DNA of 37,882 bases, taken from positions 1 to 37,882 of the IMG/VR virus record IMGVR_UViG_3300020392_000033; one strand, 5' to 3'. Every line of letters starts with the position of its first letter. The first letter of the stretch is position 1. The position numbers and the translations under genes are program-made. Below the pieces are notes generated by a model. It made no database searches and was not told where the DNA came from. It was given only the letters and a program-made list of their open reading frames with translations. Positions 4,889-10,574 of this stretch are shown in pieces. The stretch is from a virus.

Positions 4889-5356
4889 ATGCCAAATTGG
4901 TGCGAAAACAGAGTTAGGTTATCTGACAATGGAGACAACTCAGAACAGTTTCAAAAATTAGTTAAAATATTAGATGGCCCGAATCCATTTAATACAATCT
5001 TTCCTAGGCCTGACTTTACAAAGATTCCAAACGACAAAGGCGAACTTCCAATTGAGGAGGAGATCAAAAACATGGATGGTGAGGTAGTTCATGTAACTTA
5101 CAACTTCCCAGATGGTAAAAATGATGATCGCTGGTATCACTGGAATGTTTCCAACTGGGGAACAAAGTGGGATATGTGCGACAAATTCATGGCAGAAATT
5201 GATGAAGAATCTGGCTATGCTGAATTTGGATTCAATACAGCATGGAGCCCAGCTGAGGGCATCTATCGTAAAATAACCGAAGATTTTCCAGATGTCAACA
5301 TCTCTTGGTTCTATGATGAGCCCGGCATGGAATTTGCAGGTTACTTACCTAATTAA
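4889..5356 (+). CDS. DUF1281/YubB-like ferredoxin-fold protein (155 aa)
   Basis: A 155-residue protein beginning MPNWCENRVRL, with W-N-V-S-N-W-G-T-K-W-D near residues 90-101, F-N-T-A-W-S-P-A around 114-121 and a C-terminal G-M-E-F-A-G-Y. These are the hallmarks of the DUF1281/YubB-like family seen in plasmids and phages: an N-terminal PNWC, an NWGTKWD core and a TAWSP motif. The fold is thought to be ferredoxin-like; the function is unknown to me. It has its own promoter and a possibly folded leader; a C6 run ends 9 nt before the ATG. Confidence 0.75.
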   Translation: MPNWCENRVRLSDNGDNSEQFQKLVKILDGPNPFNTIFPRPDFTKIPNDKGELPIEEEIKNMDGEVVHVTYNFPDGKNDDRWYHWNVSNWGTKWDMCDKFMAEIDEESGYAEFGFNTAWSPAEGIYRKITEDFPDVNISWFYDEPGMEFAGYLPN

Positions 5357-5365
5357 GTTTTGTTA

Positions 5366-5391
5366 CAGGTGCTCGCAATCGTGGGCATCTG
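5366..5391 (+). terminator. Stem-loop CAGGTGC/GCATCTG before a TATAAT box
   Basis: CAGGTGC (5366-5372) pairs with GCATCTG (5385-5391) with one G-U pair. It lies 9 nt after the stop of the 4889 gene and 4 nt before the next TATAAT. A short U run (TTTC) follows. Confidence 0.5.
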
Positions 5392-5401
5392 TTTCTATAA
5401 T
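5373..5401 (+). promoter_or_regulatory. Predicted promoter TCGCAA-17-TATAAT
   Basis: TATAAT at 5396-5401 with a weak -35 (TCGCAA, 5373-5378) in the loop of the hairpin. Downstream AGTAGTATA resembles the sequence after the -10 at 5693 (AATAGTATA), pointing to a conserved start-site region. Confidence 0.5.
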
Positions 5402-5427
5402 AGTAGTATAAACAACCCCCATCGATT

Positions 5428-5637
5428 ATGAACAGATTTTTTACTTACGTTGACCCAACTGAATATGAAATGACTCAGGAAGGTCTTATGAAAGCGTGTT
5501 TAGCAGAAGTAATTGCTGAAGCAAAGGACAGCGGAGATTATCCAATGTACCGCACAGAAGATTTAATCCTATCTGCAAAATGGAAGATGGAAGAGATATT
5601 AAACGACATATCCCAGTTAATAGAAGCACATCTCTAA
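5428..5637 (+). CDS. Small acidic hypothetical protein (69 aa)
   Basis: A 69-residue acidic protein, mostly helical in pattern (EYEMTQEGLMKACLAEVIAE, then EDLILSAKWKMEEILNDI). No membrane segment or known motif. The start is 7 nt after a C5 run (5416-5420) and about 20 nt after the predicted start site. A stem-loop and promoter follow it directly, so it is a one-gene unit. Function unknown. Confidence 0.6.
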   Translation: MNRFFTYVDPTEYEMTQEGLMKACLAEVIAEAKDSGDYPMYRTEDLILSAKWKMEEILNDISQLIEAHL

Positions 5638-5657
5638 TGTAAACAATTATTTCGATT

Positions 5658-5682
5658 CACGCATTTTTACCCTAAATGCGTG
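5658..5682 (+). terminator. 9-bp perfect stem-loop CACGCATTT/AAATGCGTG
   Basis: CACGCATTT (5658-5666) and AAATGCGTG (5674-5682) are perfect complements over a 7-nt loop (TTACCCT). It lies about 20 nt after the stop of the 5428 gene and is followed by GATTATCTTTTATAATA, giving a T-rich tail that runs into the next -10 box. Confidence 0.6.
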
Positions 5683-5692
5683 GATTATCTTT

Positions 5693-5698
5693 TATAAT
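5693..5698 (+). promoter_or_regulatory. TATAAT -10 box with conserved AGTATA downstream
   Basis: TATAATAATAGTATAAC closely matches the element at 5396. No good -35 is seen at 16-18 bases, so the promoter may rely on the -10 region or on a phage factor. A C5 run at 5714-5718 and the ATG at 5726 follow. Confidence 0.45.
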
Positions 5699-5725
5699 AA
5701 TAGTATAACAAAACCCCCAAAGTTT

Positions 5726-5980
5726 ATGAACAGACCCGAAGCAATAGCAAACAGAATCAAATCAAACGACAACTTTGAAAACGTAGCATACGTATGTTGC
5801 GATTGGGAAGAGTTCGTTTTTGAAGTTGCAGAGTGGGGAGTCGATCACATTGCAACAATTGATTTTGATGATCTTACACCTGATGAAGTGAATCAGTTAG
5901 ATGACTTCATTGCCTCTTTCGGTTGCTCACCTGAGAACCCACACCCATGTTCAAAGTACGCTGACCCTATTTTTATCTAA
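5726..5980 (+). CDS. Small acidic hypothetical protein (84 aa)
   Basis: An 84-residue acidic protein with a ferredoxin- or Rossmann-like alternation of strands and helices (VAYVCCDWEEFVFEVAEW, then HIATIDFDDLTPDEVNQLDDFI) and four Cys (two adjacent, two near the C-terminus in FGCSPENPHPCS). No family recognised. A C5 run lies 7 nt upstream of the ATG. Its stop overlaps the next ATG, so it is co-translated with the 5980 gene. Confidence 0.6.
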   Translation: MNRPEAIANRIKSNDNFENVAYVCCDWEEFVFEVAEWGVDHIATIDFDDLTPDEVNQLDDFIASFGCSPENPHPCSKYADPIFI

Positions 5981-6156
5981 TGAAACCAATTTTATTCACG
6001 GAAGCAGAGTTGGAAACCATCGAAGCAGCGATGGAGGATTACCAACACTACGCAGACCCAGACACTCCCCCATCTGATTTAATCGGGGGATTACCCGTTG
6101 AGGATAGAGTCAATTCAATCCTTGATAAAATTACTACTTCTTATTGCGATCTATGA
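5980..6156 (+). CDS. Small acidic hypothetical protein (58 aa)
   Basis: A 58-residue acidic protein with an N-terminal helix (FTEAELETIEAAMEDYQHYA), a Pro-rich turn (DPDTPPSDL) and a second helix (EDRVNSILDKITTSY). The start overlaps the stop of the 5726 gene (TAATG) and its stop overlaps the start of the ligase-like gene (ATGA). It therefore belongs to a three-gene coupled unit. No family recognised. Confidence 0.6.
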   Translation: MKPILFTEAELETIEAAMEDYQHYADPDTPPSDLIGGLPVEDRVNSILDKITTSYCDL

Positions 6157-7094
6157 CCAACGTTAAACACTTAGAACACCCAGAGGACACAATCCTTACA
6201 GGCGATTTAGATATACTGGGTTGGTTTCAGTCTGCGGGTCGCCTATCCGTAAAGATTGACGGGGCTCCAGCAATCGTCTGGGGGTGCTGCCCTACTACTG
6301 GTTACGGGTTCGTGGGTACGAAGTCCGTATTTAATAAGAAGAATCCAAAAATCTGTTATACTGTAGAAGATATTGAACGTCATTATGGCCATATACCCGT
6401 ATTAGTTCACATCTTAGAATTTTGCCTTGAGTACCTACCAATGACAAAATACATCTATCAGGGTGACTGGATTGGTTTCGGAGGTGAGAGGGATTATACA
6501 CCGAATACTTTAACATACTTATTTCCCAATCACGTAGATCAAAATATTATTATTGCACCACATACTCGTTATGAGTTGTGTGGAGACAATGGGCTACAGG
6601 ACGTTTACGGGTTGCCAATCAATCAGGGCGAACTGAAGTCTAATGAAGTTTGTCGTTTCGTTCAACCACGTTGTCGTGTTGAAACTGGCCACTACAATCA
6701 GCATGACGGAGACAACCGTTTTCAGTTGGGAAACCGTATTGAGTTTGCTCGCCAGATATCCGCTTCAGTTGAGTTCGTGGATAAAAAGACAGCAGGTAAA
6801 CTGAAGAAGGCATTTAATAAAGCAATCCGTGACGGTGTGGAGATAGACCCAGAGACTTTTGAATTTGAGGGAGTGGATCGCAACCTGATTCGCCTTTGGT
6901 CATTCCTGCGTTGCATTAAGTTAGATGCTCTTTACCAGTGCAGACATGACCACAGTTTAGAAACTTACTTTCAAGGTGATGAGGCAGAGCATGAGGGCTA
7001 TGTGTTTGATAATGGATTTGGAACTTATAAGTTAATTAACCGTGAGGTGTTCAGTAGGAATAATTTTAATCATTCACGAATGGCTAGGGGGTAG
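6153..7094 (+). CDS. KxDG ligase/nucleotidyltransferase-like protein (313 aa)
   Basis: A 313-residue protein with the ordered motifs of the covalent nucleotidyltransferase (ATP-dependent DNA/RNA ligase) superfamily. Motif I is K34-I-D-G37 followed by A-P-A-I-V-W-G; a YQGDWIGFGGE segment sits where motif III is expected; motif IV is E281-G-Y-V-F; motif V is T-Y-K293-L-I-N. K34 would be the adenylated lysine. It lacks the long N-terminal domain of cellular ligases and could seal RNA or DNA ends or adenylate another substrate. The ATG at 6153 is chosen because it overlaps the previous stop; an upstream TTG at 6144 is in frame. Related phage proteins are usually left unannotated, so the class is well supported but the substrate is not. 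Confidence 0.65.
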   Translation: MTNVKHLEHPEDTILTGDLDILGWFQSAGRLSVKIDGAPAIVWGCCPTTGYGFVGTKSVFNKKNPKICYTVEDIERHYGHIPVLVHILEFCLEYLPMTKYIYQGDWIGFGGERDYTPNTLTYLFPNHVDQNIIIAPHTRYELCGDNGLQDVYGLPINQGELKSNEVCRFVQPRCRVETGHYNQHDGDNRFQLGNRIEFARQISASVEFVDKKTAGKLKKAFNKAIRDGVEIDPETFEFEGVDRNLIRLWSFLRCIKLDALYQCRHDHSLETYFQGDEAEHEGYVFDNGFGTYKLINREVFSRNNFNHSRMARG

Positions 7095-7102
7095 TCATTC
7101 GT
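7076..7102 (+). repeat. Inverted repeat at the 3' end of the ligase-like gene
   Basis: ACGAATG (7076-7082) and CATTCGT (7096-7102) are perfect complements around the stop codon, with a 13-nt loop. A second, stronger hairpin starts 5 nt later. Confidence 0.45.
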
Positions 7103-7106
7103 TCGT

Positions 7107-7135
7107 GGGATCAACAGTTATTATGCGTTGATCCC
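7107..7135 (+). terminator. 9-bp perfect stem-loop GGGATCAAC/GTTGATCCC
   Basis: GGGATCAAC (7107-7115) pairs with GTTGATCCC (7127-7135), loop 11 nt. It is followed by CCCCTTATATAAAAA rather than a U tract, so again a hairpin abuts an AT-rich -10-like element. It probably ends the 5726-7094 unit. Confidence 0.55.
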
Positions 7136-7255
7136 CCCCTTATATAAAAATGCGTGACTCCCCTAGTCTACAAAGTGTTACGAAAGCGACACATATATTA
7201 CAAGTATTGTAAAATTTTTTTTCGCTATATAAAAACGACGACAGGATTTCACAGA

Positions 7256-7429
7256 ATGCAAAAAAATTCCGGGGGCTATATTACATCCATAGAGGTTGAT
7301 ACTGCAACCGGAGAATATCGTGCTATAATACCAGAGTGGATCATCAATGAAATGGATTGGTACGAAGATACAAATCTAAATTGGAAAATTGAAGATAACG
7401 AAGTAATAATCACGGAGTCAGATGAATAA
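7256..7429 (+). CDS. Small AbrB-like hypothetical protein (57 aa)
   Basis: A 57-residue protein of short beta strands: YITSIEVDTATGEYRAIIP, then an acidic helix (EWIINEMDWYEDT) and LNWKIEDNEVIITE. The order helix, polar turn, L-x-W-x-I-x-D-x-x-V-I-I resembles the swapped-hairpin AbrB/SpoVT fold, which binds DNA as a dimer; this is a weak similarity. The open frame extends upstream to 7154, but the ATG at 7256 is chosen because a TATATAAAAA promoter-like element at 7226 and the preceding hairpin argue against the long form. Confidence 0.6.
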   Translation: MQKNSGGYITSIEVDTATGEYRAIIPEWIINEMDWYEDTNLNWKIEDNEVIITESDE

Positions 7430-7562
7430 AAGACAATACTATCAATTAGTCTACAAAGATGGTATGACTCATTCATCATACAATTATGAACTTATAAAGG
7501 AGATATGGGAACAGGATAAAGATCTAATATCTCATATGGAACAAAATAAAAGTTCTTATTGA
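7422..7562 (+). CDS. Small hypothetical protein (46 aa)
   Basis: A 46-residue Tyr-rich protein (KRQYYQLVYKDGMTHSSYNYELIKEIWEQD), overlapping the previous gene by 8 nt. One strand-turn-helix is plausible. Its last codons overlap the TTGACA -35 box of the glycosyltransferase promoter. No family recognised. Confidence 0.5.
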   Translation: MNKRQYYQLVYKDGMTHSSYNYELIKEIWEQDKDLISHMEQNKSSY

Positions 7563-7587
7563 CATCACATAGATATTGATGTAAAAT
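7559..7587 (+). promoter_or_regulatory. Strong sigma70 promoter TTGACA-17-TAAAAT
   Basis: Consensus TTGACA at 7559-7564, 17 bases, then TAAAAT at 7582-7587 (one mismatch). The ATG of the 7610 gene is 23 nt after the -10. TATAAT at 7587-7592 is an alternative -10 but with a 22-base spacer. Confidence 0.65.
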
Positions 7588-7609
7588 ATAATTATAAAAT
7601 GATTTAATT

Positions 7610-8476
7610 ATGGCAAAAGGCTTTAAAGTCAAATCAAAGGCTCCCGTTCAAAAAGAACCCGAATGGGATTATGAACTTGCAAAACAATTAATTAGAGGAA
7701 AGAAGATCGTCTTTTGTCTACCCGGCAGAGGAGTATCATATACCTATCTGAAGAATTTTGTACAATTATGTTTTGATATTGTACAAGCAGGTGGAGGTAT
7801 TCAAATATCTCAAGATTACTCATCAATGGTAAATTTCGCCCGTTGTAAATGTTTGGGTGCAAACGTTCTCCGAGGGCCTGATCAATTACCTTGGGATGGT
7901 AAATTAGAATATGATTGGCAACTCTGGATTGATTCTGATATTGTTTTCGATACTGCAAAATTCTATCAGTTAATTCTAAATTCAGTACCACAAGATGCAA
8001 TTACAAAAGAACCTGTATATGAAAAGGGTTCAGTACAGGATGGAAAAGATGTTCAAAAGTTAGCGGGTTATAATTTAATAGTTAATCCAAAGAAAACAAG
8101 ACCTATTGTTTCTGGTTGGTATTGTACTGAAGATGGTCGTACTACATCGGTTGCTCACTGGTTAGAGGAAGATGATTTTGCATCCAATGGTGGTGTAATG
8201 AATCACGAGACTCTCGAAACAATACAGAAGAGAAAGAAACCATTTACTGTTGATTATGCAGGATTTGGTTGGTTACTCATACAGAAAGGTGTATTTGAGG
8301 ACAAAAAGATGCCTTATCCTTGGTTTGCTCCAAAGATGCAGGTCTTTGAGTCTGGTAATGTACAGGATATGTGTGGCGAAGATGTCTCGTTCTGTCTCGA
8401 TGCCAAAGAAGCTGGTTATGAGATATGGTGTGATCCACGTATTCGTGTCGGACATGAAAAAACAAGGATTATTTAA
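7610..8476 (+). CDS. GT-A-fold glycosyltransferase-like protein (288 aa)
   Basis: A 288-residue protein. After a basic N-terminus, KKIVFCLPGRGVSY (31-44) is the first strand and nucleotide-sugar loop. W-I-D-S-D (106-110) matches the DxD metal/nucleotide motif. C-terminal G-E-D-V-S-F-C (256-262) and W-C-D-P-R-I-R-V-G-H-E (273-283) match the acidic acceptor loop and metal-binding His of GT-A enzymes. It probably transfers a sugar to phage DNA, virion protein or host glycan; the acceptor cannot be told from sequence. It has its own strong promoter. A link to the nucleotidyltransferase-cupin at 1436 is possible but inferred. Confidence 0.75.
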   Translation: MAKGFKVKSKAPVQKEPEWDYELAKQLIRGKKIVFCLPGRGVSYTYLKNFVQLCFDIVQAGGGIQISQDYSSMVNFARCKCLGANVLRGPDQLPWDGKLEYDWQLWIDSDIVFDTAKFYQLILNSVPQDAITKEPVYEKGSVQDGKDVQKLAGYNLIVNPKKTRPIVSGWYCTEDGRTTSVAHWLEEDDFASNGGVMNHETLETIQKRKKPFTVDYAGFGWLLIQKGVFEDKKMPYPWFAPKMQVFESGNVQDMCGEDVSFCLDAKEAGYEIWCDPRIRVGHEKTRII

Positions 8477-8478
8477 TT

Positions 8479-8559
8479 ATGATAACTTTTCTCGCACTAC
8501 TTTTGATCTTGTTTATTTTGATTATCTACATAATTTTCAAGTATGATCCGAATTTATGA
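8479..8559 (+). CDS. Tiny single-pass membrane peptide (26 aa)
   Basis: A 26-residue ORF that is almost wholly a hydrophobic helix (ITFLALLLILFILIIYIIF) with a short polar tail KYDPNL. It starts 2 nt after the glycosyltransferase stop, and its stop overlaps the next ATG (ATGA). Coupling on both sides supports translation. It may be an inner-membrane peptide; function unknown. Confidence 0.5.
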   Translation: MITFLALLLILFILIIYIIFKYDPNL

Positions 8560-8723
8560 AGATAACCAAGTACAATATACTTAAAAATGGAGAACCAGTT
8601 TTCTCAGATTTAACACAAAGTGAGTATTTTGATAGAATGCAGGACTTTGCAGTTGAATTTTACCTTACAGGGAAGAATGACCCTGACCAATTTACCACAG
8701 AAATGATTGAGGAATCCAATTAA
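8556..8723 (+). CDS. Small hypothetical protein (55 aa)
   Basis: A 55-residue acidic protein: KYNILKNGEPVFSDLTQSEYFDRMQDFAVEFY with a G-x-P-V-F beta turn followed by a helix, and an acidic C-terminus. Similar short 'K-N-G-x-x-V-F-x-x-L-T-x-x-E-Y-F-D' proteins occur in marine T4-like phages as far as I recall, without known function. Overlaps both neighbours. Confidence 0.6.
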   Translation: MKITKYNILKNGEPVFSDLTQSEYFDRMQDFAVEFYLTGKNDPDQFTTEMIEESN

Positions 8724-8860
8724 TGGCAAAAACATTTAACATGGGTGTTAATATTGAAAGTCACCCTAAAAAAACTCGACAGGGCAATGGAAAACACTCG
8801 AAATACGCGGCTACCTCGCGTAACTCGGCTCGTAAACGTCCAAGAGGTCAAGGTAAGTAA
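8723..8860 (+). CDS. Small highly basic conserved protein (45 aa)
   Basis: A 45-residue protein with 12 Lys/Arg in the last 32 residues: H-P-K-K-T-R-Q-G-N-G-K, then S-K-Y-A-A-T-S-R-N and ARKRPRGQGK. It is likely to be unfolded alone and to bind nucleic acid. I recognise this as a small protein that recurs in marine T4-like phages just before virion genes, but know of no function. It overlaps the stop and start of its neighbours (TAATG at both ends). Packaging, condensation or ribosome binding are all possible. Confidence 0.7.
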   Translation: MAKTFNMGVNIESHPKKTRQGNGKHSKYAATSRNSARKRPRGQGK

Positions 8861-9549
8861 TGTCTACTCTAATTGCGAATTTACCTTCTTATGAAGTATG
8901 GGTGAGAAAAGAGTATTTGACCGATCATAAGAGTGGTCATGGAGAATTTGTTAAGGGAGTTTGGGTTGCTGCTAAATCTATTCCCGGAAGAGCGTTTTAT
9001 TTTGAGACATATTTGCCTGATTATGCAGCAATGTTCGATAAATTACCCATTTCTGCGTTTACTACCGACCCAGAAACACCAACACCAGACATGACACTGC
9101 ATAATTTGCAGTTTTGGAACTGTATGGACTATGGTGTGGTCGCAGTTCAGAAGCAATTTATTGGTTCAATGCACTTTGAAGTGATGACAAGGGACTTTGG
9201 AAACCAAACAGGAACATATATTTGCACTTTAGACAATTATCATGAAAGTGTAGATGCGATTGACTATTCAACAAGCGAACAGCCTGCTGAACACAAGTCT
9301 CATAACCTCATAGAATTGGATAATGGGCAGTTTTGCCTCTATCCAAACAATAGAATGAGGATTTATGACAATAGTATCACTCCTGAGACACCCAAGACAC
9401 CAGATTTTAAGGTATCAACAGTGTATTATCAGGTTGAAAACGGACATGATCGTGATGGACTAGGTTCTGAAGAGAATTATTTCTGGAAAACTGCAAAAGA
9501 ACGCAAAACTGGCAATGTTGAGATTAATATTGAACCAGAATTAGGATAA
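8860..9549 (+). CDS. Conserved-type hypothetical protein (229 aa)
   Basis: A 229-residue protein, beta-rich with many aromatics: YEVWVRKEYLTDHKSGHGEF and VKGVWVAAKSIPGRAFYFET near the N-terminus, LHNLQFWNCMDYGVVAVQKQ in the middle, and the tail GLGSEENYFWKTAKERKTGN. A single Cys pair is spread over the middle. Its position between the small basic protein and speD/gene 25 resembles other T4-like cyanophages, where this gene is conserved but unassigned. It overlaps the preceding stop (TAATG). I do not assign a function; a virion or assembly role is possible from position. Confidence 0.65.
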   Translation: MSTLIANLPSYEVWVRKEYLTDHKSGHGEFVKGVWVAAKSIPGRAFYFETYLPDYAAMFDKLPISAFTTDPETPTPDMTLHNLQFWNCMDYGVVAVQKQFIGSMHFEVMTRDFGNQTGTYICTLDNYHESVDAIDYSTSEQPAEHKSHNLIELDNGQFCLYPNNRMRIYDNSITPETPKTPDFKVSTVYYQVENGHDRDGLGSEENYFWKTAKERKTGNVEINIEPELG

Positions 9550-9552
9550 ATA
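9545..9552 (+). promoter_or_regulatory. Possible late promoter variant GATAAATA
   Basis: One mismatch from TATAAATA, overlapping the end of the 8860 gene. It ends 18 nt before the ATG at 9571, nearly the same distance as the exact boxes before genes 25 and 8 (19 nt each). Confidence 0.4.
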
Positions 9553-9570
9553 ATTTTTTTAGGGGTAAAA

Positions 9571-9681
9571 ATGGTTGTAAAAGTTGATAAAAGTGAAGAA
9601 TTTGTCAGAAGTGGCAAAAAGTTAATAAGCGAATACTCTGAAATTCGTATTAAACCGTCAAAATTAAAAAAATCTGAATGA
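9571..9681 (+). CDS. Small basic hypothetical protein (36 aa)
   Basis: A 36-residue protein (MVVKVDKSEEFVRSGKKLIS, then a Lys-rich tail KPSKLKKSE). It has one of the few clear Shine-Dalgarno sites here, AGGGG 5 nt before the ATG, and a possible late box upstream. Its stop overlaps the next start. No family recognised. Confidence 0.5.
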   Translation: MVVKVDKSEEFVRSGKKLISEYSEIRIKPSKLKKSE

Positions 9682-9785
9682 AAACCGAACAAATCTTAAA
9701 AATTTACATTGAAGTAACCAAAAAAACCAAAAAATCTCCCTATACACCAAAAAGAACCCACTATAACATACACACATACGGATGA
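9678..9785 (+). CDS. Small basic ORF directly upstream of speD (35 aa)
   Basis: A 35-residue ORF with a Lys/Thr-rich centre (EVTKKTKKSPYTPKRTHY). It overlaps the previous stop and the speD start by 4 nt each (ATGA). It could be a genuine micro-protein or an upstream ORF whose translation delivers ribosomes to speD. No family recognised. Confidence 0.45.
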   Translation: MKTEQILKIYIEVTKKTKKSPYTPKRTHYNIHTYG

Positions 9786-10132
9786 AAAACGTGAAAAATG
9801 CCCATATGGGCGAACATTTACTTGTTGAAGTGTATAATGTACCGTTTGATAAGTTAAATGATGCAAAAAAGATTGAACAAGTGTGCGAAAGTGCCTGTAA
9901 AACAGAGGGTTTACAGGTTCTTAACACTTATATGCACCAATTTGAACCTTATGGAGTGACTTGTACCGTAACTTTAGGTGAAAGTCACCTTTCTTGTCAT
10001 ACTTGGCCTGAAAAAGGATGTGTTGCAATGGATATTTTCACTTGTGGGTCTAAAAATCCTCGTTCTGTGGCATGGTGGGTATTAAATTATTTTGATTCTG
10101 ATGACTATAATATGAATCAGCTAAATAGATAG
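9782..10132 (+). CDS. speD: S-adenosylmethionine decarboxylase proenzyme
   Basis: A 116-residue prokaryotic-type AdoMet decarboxylase (relatives about 120-130 aa). It converts S-adenosylmethionine to decarboxylated AdoMet, the aminopropyl donor for spermidine. The proenzyme cuts itself between E67 and S68 in the motif G-E-S-H-L-S-C-H-T-W-P-E, turning S68 into the pyruvoyl group. H73 and C88 (in D-I-F-T-C-G) match the processing and catalytic His and Cys of the Thermotoga enzyme, all offset by five. speD is a known auxiliary metabolic gene of marine cyanophages. No speE is nearby, so the host would have to supply the other polyamine steps. A late promoter starts 1 nt after its stop. Confidence 0.92.
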   Translation: MKNVKNAHMGEHLLVEVYNVPFDKLNDAKKIEQVCESACKTEGLQVLNTYMHQFEPYGVTCTVTLGESHLSCHTWPEKGCVAMDIFTCGSKNPRSVAWWVLNYFDSDDYNMNQLNR

Positions 10133-10133
10133 G

Positions 10134-10141
10134 TATAAATA
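10134..10141 (+). promoter_or_regulatory. T4-type late promoter TATAAATA for gene 25
   Basis: Exact TATAAATA, starting 2 nt after the speD stop codon and ending 19 nt before the gene 25 ATG. A CTAAATA lies just upstream. It probably starts the long baseplate operon (genes 25, 6 and the giant gene). Confidence 0.75.
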
Positions 10142-10160
10142 GATAAAAATCCATTGTTTA

Positions 10161-10574
10161 ATGGCAATAACCAGAATATCAAGAGAGTTTAAGGATATCA
10201 GTCTGTCTTTTAAAAGGCATCCTGTGACTGGAGATATTGGTGTACTTAAAAACGCTGATGCGATAAAAAGATCAGTAAGAAATCTTGTGCAAACAATTCC
10301 AAATGAAAGATTTTTTAATTCAACTATAGGATCAGACGTTAGAAATCTTTTATTTAATAATGCACCGGGATTTATTGATTTTGGTACTGCATCAATTATT
10401 GAAGATCAAATTAGAAACACCATCGAGAATTATGAACTTCGAGTTACTAATTTAAAAGTAAATGTTGATCCTAGACCGGATACAAACGAATATGAGGTAT
10501 TTGTCATTTTTGATATTATTGGACAAGCGTTTCCAACACAAGAATTTTCATTCATATTAAAAGCAACAAGATAA
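10161..10574 (+). CDS. 25: Baseplate wedge protein gp25
   Basis: A 137-residue protein of the GPW/gp25 family (T4 gp25 is 132 aa). The family core is visible as a strand D-I-G-V-L-K-N, a helix A-D-A-I-K-R-S-V-R-N-L-V and T-I-P-N-E-R-F-F, then a GSDVRNLLF turn and two C-terminal strands. In contractile-tail phages gp25 joins wedge proteins to the sheath initiation ring of the baseplate. It lies directly behind a late promoter and its stop overlaps the gene 6 start (TAATG), as expected for a baseplate operon. Confidence 0.9.
   Translation: MAITRISREFKDISLSFKRHPVTGDIGVLKNADAIKRSVRNLVQTIPNERFFNSTIGSDVRNLLFNNAPGFIDFGTASIIEDQIRNTIENYELRVTNLKVNVDPRPDTNEYEVFVIFDIIGQAFPTQEFSFILKATR

Noticed and set aside
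5360-5401. TTGTTA 30 bases upstream of TATAAT at both 4342 and 5360 as a novel -35 element
   Set aside because: The same spacing occurs twice only, the spacer is too long for sigma70, and better-placed hexamers exist.
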